Part shown: positions 22,801 to 28,854 of the stretch, in pieces
How the letters are laid out: every line of letters starts with the position of its first letter
How positions within the stretch are numbered: position 1 is the stretch's first letter
Assembly (NCBI GenBank): GCA_046483725.1
Contig: JAWOCQ010000060.1
Location: forward strand, 1 to 37,609
Direction of reading: 5' to 3'
Source of the DNA: T3SED10-47 sp046483725
GTDB taxonomy: Bacteria; Bipolaricaulota; Bipolaricaulia; Bipolaricaulales; Bipolaricaulaceae
Length of the DNA stretch: 37,609 bases
Notes under the pieces: model-generated
Databases searched by the model: none
What the model was told of the DNA's origin: nothing
Seen by the model: the letters and a program-made list of their open reading frames with translations, nothing else
Position numbers and translations under genes: made by a program

Positions 22801-23198
22801 ATAAGGCCCTCAGAGTGCTTCTCCAGGAGTTCCAGATCGATCCTTGGTTTGTAGTAAAAGCCTTCGATGTGCCCCCTGTTGACCAGGGTCATAAGGTTTC
22901 GCCACCCGGTCCGGTCGGCAGCCAGCACCACCAGGTGGTGATACGCGTCCTCGCCCGACCCTCCGCTGCGCTCGTGGCGACTCCCCTTTGCTACATAGAG
23001 TTCGCAGCCCAAGATAGGCTTGACGCCTTGGTTGTGGCAGGCGGTGGCCAGCTTCACCAAGCCGGACGCCACACCGTGGTCGGTCAGTGCTACAGCGGGC
23101 ATTCCCAATTCCGCCGCTCGCCGGGCCAGGTCTGCTACGCGACAAGTGGAGTCCAGGAGCGAGTATTCGGAGTGTACGTGCAGGTGGACAAACCCCAT
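19806..23198 (-). CDS. dnaE: DNA polymerase III alpha subunit
   Basis: A 1130-residue replicative polymerase of the DnaE type. The N-terminal PHP domain is intact: HLHVHSEYSLLD, ALTDHGV, GCELYVA, YHHLVVLA, LSGCESG and ATSDVHYL keep all the metal-ligand positions that E. coli has lost. The palm domain carries PDIDIDF near residue 400, with the catalytic Asp pair. ALYRPGPLESGMV, GLPIYQDQVMLMAQ and KLRKAMGKKK follow in the usual order. The C-terminal OB fold is FTVAGRVKRTKVIPTSDGG...LEDRTGELEI. I chose ATG 23198, with GGAGGA 7 nt upstream; a TTG two codons earlier overlaps the ftsB stop. No other polymerase subunit nearby. Overlaps yvcK by 4 nt. Confidence 0.97.
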   Translation of the reverse strand: MGFVHLHVHSEYSLLDSTCRVADLARRAAELGMPAVALTDHGVASGLVKLATACHNQGVKPILGCELYVAKGSRHERSGGSGEDAYHHLVVLAADRTGWRNLMTLVNRGHIEGFYYKPRIDLELLEKHSEGLIALSGCESGQVQRRLRSSVDKAAQAAGKLAEIFPGRFYLELQDHGLERNRQLIRGGLELAKRLNLPYVATSDVHYLDPQDADAHQVLINIQGGKRVDEETARSLDGDGYHFLTEKEMRERFSEIPDAVDRTLEVADRIELELDLGARWLPRFPVPEDHPHAQSYLEKRAREGAQHKFGEPLPGQVQERLEYELSVIGRKELAAYFLIVADFVDYALQNNIPVGPGRGSAAGSLVAYVLGITKVDPLEYNILFERFLNPDRVSLPDIDIDFCIRGRDEVIRYAADKYGHDHVAQIGTFDRLASRSVLRDVSRVLGIPYETADRIAKLVPYGMPLERALDQVPELKNASSEDETTRRLFTIARKLEGLLRNASTHAAGVVITPEPLERFVPLLRLTDGEYVTQLDMHDLEALGLLKMDFLGLRNLTLLDDVRRLVAARGGSAPELEAIPLYDEKTFQLIREADTTGVFQLESAGIRALVRRLEPSEFRDLIAILALYRPGPLESGMVEDYIERKHGRQPPAPPHPSVEGILEETHGLPIYQDQVMLMAQHVASFSLAEADKLRKAMGKKKPQVMAEMKARFVQGCVQNGIEKAEAEQLFGHIEKFAGYGFVKGHATAYAFVTYWTAYFRAHYPTEFMTALLSSVLGNTDKLASYIGECRDMGIEVLPPDINESDVDFTPVEAGKIRFGLGAIKHVGRAAVEALLEVRGGGVDSFFDLSRRVDPDRIGREALECLIKAGAMDGFASSRKALLSQVEEALRLAHISRRERLSGQQSFFGADELTPALCVDSEEFPKETLLRFERELLGLYLSGHPLDEYQEQLQAAEAVPLAEAGERDGSFTVAGRVKRTKVIPTSDGGRMAFVALEDRTGELEIAVTRKVFEQAPTRFVEDVLLMAKVRTSTRNGGRRHATIHVEPLGNTPEQCVTACTIMLPAELVERPTLERLAELLAEHPGPLPTQVQLCQNGRAVSVLAGPRYGVRQCNELAEELVKLGPGVQLDWQ

Positions 23199-23200
23199 TC

Positions 23201-23515
23201 TCAATCCTCCAAGAGGATCACCAATTCTTCATCCTCGTAACCCCAGCCCAGTCGGCGGCGGGCTTCGGCTTCCACCACTGCGGGATCGTCCGCGGATTCC
23301 AGGCGATCTCGCAGCGCCGCGCGCTGGCGCAGGAGCTCTGCCTCCTTCTCCTGTAGGGCTGCGACTTCAGCTGAAACGCTTATCAACTCCGCCAGCTTGC
23401 TGCCGTATAGCCAACCCAACGCGCCGACCACCAGCACGCCCAGCACTACGGCTGTTATGCGAACGCTGGGGTTACGCCGATCCGGTCTTCGGCCACCTCG
23501 CCATAGGCGGTTCAT
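23201..23515 (-). CDS. FtsB/DivIC-like septum formation initiator
   Basis: A 104-residue bitopic membrane protein. It has a short basic N-terminus, one transmembrane helix (ITAVVLGVLVVGALGWLYG, about residues 20-38), then a coiled coil (AEVAALQEKEAELLRQRAALRDRL) and the family end motif EARRRLGWGYEDEELVI. FtsB/DivIC links late division proteins at the septum. The ATG at 23515 lies inside the last 44 nt of eno in another frame; a TTG at 23527 would add four residues. Enolase followed by ftsB is a widespread bacterial pairing. Stop codon 2 nt before the dnaE start. Confidence 0.88.
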   Translation of the reverse strand: MNRLWRGGRRPDRRNPSVRITAVVLGVLVVGALGWLYGSKLAELISVSAEVAALQEKEAELLRQRAALRDRLESADDPAVVEAEARRRLGWGYEDEELVILLED

Positions 23516-24743
23516 AAATCTCTTCAATCCTCAGAAGCTCGTTGTATTTGGCCACACGCTCCGAGCGGGACAGAGATCCGGTCTTGATCTGACCGCACGC
23601 CGTGCCCACCGCCAGGTGAGCGATGGATACGTCCTCTGTCTCTCCTGAGCGGTGGGAAACCACACATGTCCATCCCGAACGGGCCGCGAGGTCCATCGCT
23701 GCAAGCGTTTCGCTGACCGTACCGATCTGGTTCAGCTTGATCAGTATGGAGTTCGCGCAACCCTGCGCCACGCCCTTCTTTAGAAGCTCCACATTGGTGA
23801 CGAACAGGTCGTCGCCTACGACTTGGACCCGGTCGCCAATACGACGGGTCATCAGCTCCCAGCCGTCCCAGTCTTCCTCAGCGAGGCCATCTTCGATGGA
23901 CAGGATCGGATAACGACTTAGCCAGCTCTCGTAGAGCTCGACTAGGCCGTCCGCCCCGTGCTCCTCCCCGAGCATCGTGTACTTGCCGCTGTCGTTATCG
24001 TAGAAGCTCGTTGCTGCGCAGTCCAAGGCAAGGGCCACATTCTCGCCCGGGGTGTACCCTGCCTCTTCGATGGCGCGCACCAAGAACTCGATTGCCTCCT
24101 GATCAGATCCCAGGCGTGGTGCGAAGCCTCCCTCGTCCCCCACGGCGACCGAATGCCCGGCCGACTTCAACAGCTTCTTCAGGGTGTGGAAGGTCTCTGC
24201 CCCTCGCTGCAGGGCTTCGGAAAAGCTCTCCGCTCCGTGCGGAACGAGCATGAATTCCTGGATTGCAAGTTCGTTATCGGCATGGGCCCCGCCGTTGAGC
24301 ACGTTCATCATCGGGATCGGCATGCGACCTGTGCCTGCGCCGGACAGGTACTTGAACAGGGGTACGTTCAGGTACTGGGCTGCAGCCTTAGCCACTCCCA
24401 AGGAGACTGCGAGGATGGAGTTTGCTCCTAGGCGGGACTTGTTGGGGGTGCCATCGAGTTCACGGAGGAGGTCGTCAACTTCTTCCTGCCACAGGGCGTC
24501 CAGTCCCACGACCTCGGGCGCGATGCTCTCGTTTATGTTGCGTACCGCTTGAAGCACGCCCTTGCCTGCGTAACGGTCCCCGCCATCACGCAGTTCCACC
24601 GCCTCGTGAACCCCGGTGGATGCCCCGGAGGGTACTGCCGCCCGCGATAGGGTCCCGTCCTCCAGCATTACTTCCGCCTCTACAGTGGGAGTTCCCCGCG
24701 AGTCCAGTATCTCCCGAGCCCAAATGTCTTGAATGGCGTTCAT
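23472..24743 (-). CDS. eno: Enolase (phosphopyruvate hydratase)
   Basis: A 423-residue glycolytic enzyme converting 2-phosphoglycerate to phosphoenolpyruvate. It opens IQDIWAREILDSRGTPTVEAEV. Other landmarks: PSGASTGVHEAVELRDG (Ser loop), AAATGDEGGFAPRL-like loop read here as VAVGDEGGFAPRL (Glu), ALDCAATSFY (Asp), LSIEDGLAEEDW (Glu-Asp), VVGDDLFVTN (Asp), ILIKLNQIGTVSETL (catalytic Lys) and VVSHRSGETED. The final residues EEIYEPPMARWPKTGSA extend slightly past the usual end, overlapping ftsB by 44 nt. Start at the ATG in the canonical position, with GGTGATG upstream; an 89-codon upstream extension is not supported. First gene of the eno-ftsB-dnaE-yvcK operon. Confidence 0.97.
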   Translation of the reverse strand: MNAIQDIWAREILDSRGTPTVEAEVMLEDGTLSRAAVPSGASTGVHEAVELRDGGDRYAGKGVLQAVRNINESIAPEVVGLDALWQEEVDDLLRELDGTPNKSRLGANSILAVSLGVAKAAAQYLNVPLFKYLSGAGTGRMPIPMMNVLNGGAHADNELAIQEFMLVPHGAESFSEALQRGAETFHTLKKLLKSAGHSVAVGDEGGFAPRLGSDQEAIEFLVRAIEEAGYTPGENVALALDCAATSFYDNDSGKYTMLGEEHGADGLVELYESWLSRYPILSIEDGLAEEDWDGWELMTRRIGDRVQVVGDDLFVTNVELLKKGVAQGCANSILIKLNQIGTVSETLAAMDLAARSGWTCVVSHRSGETEDVSIAHLAVGTACGQIKTGSLSRSERVAKYNELLRIEEIYEPPMARWPKTGSA

Positions 24744-25067
24744 CTCATCACCTAACCCGTGGGTCCAGTGTACCCGCGGGGCCAAGCGGCGGCCAAGGAA
24801 ACCTGTCCCGTGGAGCCTTCCTCCACCTCTTGCCGAGGTACGCTCCGCCCCATGGAACAGGCCCCGGCCGATGTGCCGAGACAGTCTGTGAGTTCTTCCG
24901 GCTTCCCACACCTCCCGCCTTGCGACGGCCCCCTGCCTCCGGATGGCGGTAGGCGCAATTACCTTCGCCAAGGGACTCCCACCTCTGGGTAACGCTCTTG
25001 CTGAAAGCACAGAAAAGGGGCCGACCGTACGGTCGGCCCCAAACGTCTCAATTTCTGTGCCGAACTC
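24744..25067. other. Intergenic region between eno and the peptide transporter
   Basis: A 324-nt gap with no gene I can support. It contains a possible eno promoter on the minus strand (TTGGCC at 24796-24791 and TACACT at 24772-24767, 18 nt apart) and the terminator of the binding-protein gene at its right end. The rest shows no motif I recognise. Confidence 0.5.
25013..25040 (-). terminator. Terminator after the peptide-binding protein gene
   Basis: A 24-nt perfect palindrome (25017-25040, arms GGGGCCGACCGT and ACGGTCGGCCCC), followed on the minus strand by TTTTC. It lies about 28 nt past the stop codon. The T-run is short, but the stem is very strong. Confidence 0.82.
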
Positions 25068-26618
25068 CTACTTCCTCTCTAGGAGAGACAGGCGCAGGTC
25101 CATGGTGAGGTCGAGGAAGGCCCCTTCCACGCCGGGCAAGGTCACGACCACCATCTCGTCAGTCATCGACCAAAGCGGGATCCACGGCACATCATAGGCC
25201 GACAGCATCTGGACGGCCTGGTACAGCTTGGCCCGCTGCACTTCATCCACAGTGGCGGCGGCGACCTCCAAGATGTGCTTGTAGGCGTCGTAGTTGGGGT
25301 GGTGGTTGAAGTATGTGCCCATACCCTCCGGGCTCTCGGTGGTCCAGGGTGCCAGGAAGTTGGACGCCTCGAGATAGTCGGGGTGCCATCCGAGCAGGAA
25401 CATGTCGAACCCGCCTTCGGACATCCGCTCAACATATGCGCCCCACTCCAAGGACTCCAGCGATACCCTGGCCGGCAAGCAATCCTCAATGCTATCCTTG
25501 AGCACCGCGGCAACATCTGCCTCGGTGGTGCCATAGTGTTTAGGAGTCCACCATAGGTTTAGCTCGAGGGGGTTGTCCTCCGAGTAGCCAGCCAGGCTAA
25601 GGAGCTCGCGTGCCTTATCACAGTCCCTCTTGGGGAACGCGTCGACTGAGCTATTGGCAGGGGGGAGGGCATCGGGAACCATGGAGTAAATGGGGGTAGT
25701 GATGTCAGCGAAAACCCTGCTGCAGAGTGCCTCACGGTCAACTGCGTAGGTGATGGCCTGGCGTACAAGCACGTTGTCCACCGGCGGTTGTGTGACGTTG
25801 AACAGCAGGTAACGGACACCCGGGCTTGGTTCGTAGATCTTAACCTCTACGCTTGGATTGTCCTCCATGTCCAGGATGTCCTCAGGCCCTAGGGTCCGGA
25901 AGGCAATGTCGATGTCCCCGGACTCAATCGCTGCACGCAGCGCGGACATGTCGGCATACATTACCTCGACAATGCGCTCGGTCTTGGGTGTATCACCCCA
26001 ATAGCCTTCGTAGGCCTCATATACAATCCTCTCGTCGGCCTTATACTCCACCAGCTTGTAGGGCCCAGTCGCGGCGAATTGCCCCCTGGCGAATTCGTCC
26101 TCGGGCGTAGACTCCGGGGAGTAGATAAGGGAGGGAGCAAGATTGTTGGTCATCCGGATGAGGAACGTGGAGTCGGGGTAGTTAAGGGTGATCTGGACGG
26201 TGAGGTCATCGATGACTTCGATCTCGTTGATGATGGGCTTGATCAGGCCCACTCCTCCCGTGGGACCGTCCAACTCCATTGTGCGGTCCAAAGACCACTT
26301 CACCGCATGGGCATCGCAGGTTTCCCCATCCCAAAATGTGACACCTGGACGGATGTAGAACGTATAAACGAGCCCGTCCTCAGAGATCTCCCACGACTCG
26401 GCGATGGCTGGGACGATCTCATGGGTTCTCGGTTCCAGCCCTACGAGTCCCTCAGCGGTGTTGCGCAAGACATGCCACGTCCAAAAGTCATAGGAGTTGG
26501 CGAAAGACAGCTCGGTGACGCGATCGGTGGTACCAATGATGAGTATATCCTCTTGGGCTACACCGACCAAAGGAGCCAACATCAATACAACCACTACAAG
26601 CGCAAAAACCCTTCGCAT
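25068..26618 (-). CDS. Family 5 peptide/dipeptide ABC transporter binding protein
   Basis: A 516-residue exported binding protein of the DppA/OppA class. A signal peptide (RRVFALVVVVLMLAPLVGVAQ) is cut near AQ-E; there is no lipobox Cys. The mature part follows the family pattern: ILIIGTTDRVTELSFANSY, EIVPAIAESWEISEDG, YTFYIRPGVTFWDGE (near residue 90), AATGPYKLVEYK and YWGDTPKTERI. VRQAITYAVDREALC and MFLLGWHPDYLEASNFL come late. Ligand cannot be told from this. Start ATG has GGGAGGTG about 8 nt upstream; a GTG three codons earlier is too close to it. It lies 84 nt after the two permease genes, with a strong terminator after it. Confidence 0.93.
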   Translation of the reverse strand: MRRVFALVVVVLMLAPLVGVAQEDILIIGTTDRVTELSFANSYDFWTWHVLRNTAEGLVGLEPRTHEIVPAIAESWEISEDGLVYTFYIRPGVTFWDGETCDAHAVKWSLDRTMELDGPTGGVGLIKPIINEIEVIDDLTVQITLNYPDSTFLIRMTNNLAPSLIYSPESTPEDEFARGQFAATGPYKLVEYKADERIVYEAYEGYWGDTPKTERIVEVMYADMSALRAAIESGDIDIAFRTLGPEDILDMEDNPSVEVKIYEPSPGVRYLLFNVTQPPVDNVLVRQAITYAVDREALCSRVFADITTPIYSMVPDALPPANSSVDAFPKRDCDKARELLSLAGYSEDNPLELNLWWTPKHYGTTEADVAAVLKDSIEDCLPARVSLESLEWGAYVERMSEGGFDMFLLGWHPDYLEASNFLAPWTTESPEGMGTYFNHHPNYDAYKHILEVAAATVDEVQRAKLYQAVQMLSAYDVPWIPLWSMTDEMVVVTLPGVEGAFLDLTMDLRLSLLERK

Positions 26619-26702
26619 TAGCTCCACCTCCCAGATGGTCGAATCAAGCTATACCCTTCCTGGAATCCTCTCCTTAGCCATCACCTCCTTCCCCAAGAAA
26701 CA

Positions 26703-27572
26703 CTATACCACTTTCCTCCGTCGCCGTGTAGGGTTCAGAAGGTCTGATACTCCTTCCCCGACCATGCCAAATCCAAGCGAGAGGGTTAGAATCATGAGTC
26801 CGGGGAAGGTAATCATCCACCAGCTGCCCGAGAGAAGGTACTTCTGACCGTTCCGGATGTCGCGTCCCCAGTCCGGGAGCGTGGGATCTAGGCCAAAGCC
26901 AAGGAAAGACAGCGCTGCCACGGTGAGGATGGCGTCGGCGATGTTGAATGAGGATATGGCCATGATGGCATTGACTGTGTTGGGCGCGATATGCCGGAAT
27001 AGCGTTCGCGACTCGGGCACCCCTACTGCCCGGGCCGCCTCGACGAAGACTTGCTCCCGGACCCGCAGTACCTCGGCCCTGGTGATACGGAAATATGTAG
27101 GGATGTAGACAACGGCGATGGCCACGATCATTGGTACCAGCCCGGGCTGCATGACAGCCACTAGCGCGATGGCTAAGATCATGGAAGGAAATGAGTAGAT
27201 GGCGTCCATCGTTAGGGAGAGTCCACGGTCTAGCCACCCCCCGATAAACCCTGATATCCAACCGATCAGCGAGCCGAGGGAAAGCGAAATGGTAATGGAA
27301 CTGAAGGCAACCACCAGTGCAGCCCAGCCGCCGGCGACTATCCGACTGAAGAAGTCCCGCTGGAGGTGGTCGGTGCCCATCCAGTGGCGTGCAGAAGGTT
27401 GAGCCAATCTGGGGATGTTGGCAAAGCCCTTAGATGGGTCATAGGGAGTAACCCCGAACCCTTTACATATTACGGTCATCAGGATGAATCCCGCCACGAT
27501 ACCCAGTCCTATCTTGAGCAACGTTTGATGTTTCAGCCGTCCAAGGAGCCACCGCACAAGGGCCCTGGTCAT
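26703..27572 (-). CDS. ABC transporter permease, DppC/OppC type
   Basis: A 289-residue inner-membrane permease with about six membrane helices. The N-terminal OppC-like portion contains YDPSKGFANIPRLAQPSARHWMGTDHLQRDFFSRI, of which the HWMGTDxxxRD part is the family hallmark. The EAA loop that contacts the ATPase reads EAARAVGVPESRTLFRHIAPN. Late LSFLGFGLDPTLPDWGRDI is also typical. Its ATG overlaps the stop of the upstream permease by one base (TGATG), so the pair is translationally coupled. The ATPase genes are not in this window and may be encoded elsewhere. Confidence 0.94.
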   Translation of the reverse strand: MTRALVRWLLGRLKHQTLLKIGLGIVAGFILMTVICKGFGVTPYDPSKGFANIPRLAQPSARHWMGTDHLQRDFFSRIVAGGWAALVVAFSSITISLSLGSLIGWISGFIGGWLDRGLSLTMDAIYSFPSMILAIALVAVMQPGLVPMIVAIAVVYIPTYFRITRAEVLRVREQVFVEAARAVGVPESRTLFRHIAPNTVNAIMAISSFNIADAILTVAALSFLGFGLDPTLPDWGRDIRNGQKYLLSGSWWMITFPGLMILTLSLGFGMVGEGVSDLLNPTRRRRKVV

Positions 27573-28591
27573 CAGTATCGCACCCTGGGGTCAATTAGTG
27601 AGTAGAGGAGGTCAACGACCAGGTTTATTGTAGCGATGAAGATGCCGATGAAGGCGACTGTGCCTTGGATTGCCCACCAGTCGCGAGCATCGATGCTCTG
27701 GACCAAGAAGCTGGCGATGCCCGGCCAGGAGAACACTGTCTCGGTGAGCACGGCACCTCCCATGAGGATGGCGAACTGCAGCCCAAAGACGGTGACGATC
27801 GGGATAAAAGCATTGCGCAGCGCATGTCTTAACACCACCATTCTTTCTGCAATTCCCTTAGAGCGGGCTGTGGTTACGTAATCGGTATCCAGAACCTCCA
27901 ACATGGAGGCCCGGGTGATTCTGCCCAACAGGCCTGCCTGGGCAATACCCAAGGTTACGGCGGGCAGGACCAGGTGCTTTGCCACATCCAGGATCAGGGT
28001 TGTGTTTCCGGTGATGATGGCATCCACGAGATAGAAGCCGGTTGTATCTGTGAACACGAACGCCAGCCGTCCAGAAAGCCTCTGAGCCACCGGTAGCCAC
28101 CCTAATCTCACGGCGAAGACCATCTGCAGCATCAAGCCCACCCAGAAGATCGGCAGAGCGAAGGATCCGATGTGGAAAAGGCGCACAGTGTGGTCGACGG
28201 TCCTATCTGCCTTGATGGCGGCAAGGATGCCGGTGGGCAGGCCAAGGATCCCAGCGAACAGCATGCCCCAGAAGGCGAGCTCCAAAGTGGCTGGCAGACG
28301 GCTGAACAACTCCTTCAACACCGGCTGCCCAGTACGAGTTGATCGCCCGAAATCTCCATGAAGGATACCCAGGATGTAATCCCCGTATTGGATGTGTAGC
28401 GGCTTATCCAACCCCCAATCCTGGCGCTTCTGCTCTATTAGCTCCGCAGAGATATTGCGCCCGCCCAGCATGGATAGAACTGGGTCACCAGGCATGAGGC
28501 GGAGAACCAGAAACACGAGAGTGATGAGGATAAGCACCATCGGCACCGTGAGCAGAAATCGCTGCAAGATGTACTTCAGAAGGCTGCCCAC
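27572..28591 (-). CDS. ABC transporter permease, DppB/OppB type
   Basis: A 339-residue inner-membrane permease with about six helices. It starts YILQRFLLTVPMVLILITLVF and then RLMPGDPV, the DppB signature. DFGRSTRTGQPVLKEL and LPATLELAFWGML follow. The EAA loop reads TARSKGIAERMVVLRHALRNAFIPIVT, and the end is YSLIDPRVRY, the usual DppB tail. Starts at a GTG with AGGGGGAG about 8 nt upstream. First gene of the transporter operon (permease B, permease C, binding protein). A weak promoter (TATAGT at 28630-28625 on the minus strand) lies about 35 nt upstream of the start, within the divergent region shared with alaS. Confidence 0.94.
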   Translation of the reverse strand: MGSLLKYILQRFLLTVPMVLILITLVFLVLRLMPGDPVLSMLGGRNISAELIEQKRQDWGLDKPLHIQYGDYILGILHGDFGRSTRTGQPVLKELFSRLPATLELAFWGMLFAGILGLPTGILAAIKADRTVDHTVRLFHIGSFALPIFWVGLMLQMVFAVRLGWLPVAQRLSGRLAFVFTDTTGFYLVDAIITGNTTLILDVAKHLVLPAVTLGIAQAGLLGRITRASMLEVLDTDYVTTARSKGIAERMVVLRHALRNAFIPIVTVFGLQFAILMGGAVLTETVFSWPGIASFLVQSIDARDWWAIQGTVAFIGIFIATINLVVDLLYSLIDPRVRY

Positions 28592-28842
28592 CTCAGCACT
28601 CCCCCTTGCTGGCGAGGATGGCTAACTATAACGGACTGACTTGGGAAAGACCATATTCTAGATTGTCCTCAACCGCACACGAACCAAGCTGTCGGGGGGA
28701 GAGGAAGATGGTGGCCCCACCGGTAATTGTAGCCTGCAATACCCCTGGAGTTGACCCATCGAACAGGCTCTGGCCCCCAGTGGTGCCTCGAGCAATGATA
28801 CAGCCAATTGCTGGGTCGGCTGCAGTCCGCGGCGTTCATCGC

Positions 28843-28848
28843 TACAAT
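28843..28848 (+). promoter_or_regulatory. -10 box of alaS
   Basis: TACAAT, with the alaS ATG starting 6 nt after it; CTGCAG lies 17 nt upstream as a partial -35. Predicted transcription start coincides with the A of ATG, i.e. a leaderless mRNA. The 263 nt between the two divergent genes otherwise contain nothing recognisable; no T-box-like element was seen. Confidence 0.6.
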
Positions 28849-28854
28849 CCTTGC

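Noticed and set aside
23472..25010. Longer enolase start 89 codons upstream
   Set aside because: The canonical enolase N-terminus begins at 24743, and the extension is low-complexity Arg/Gly sequence.
26649..26681. 10-residue ORF between the permease C gene and the binding protein gene
   Set aside because: The AGGAGG is only 2 nt from its ATG, and nothing suggests regulation; probably chance.
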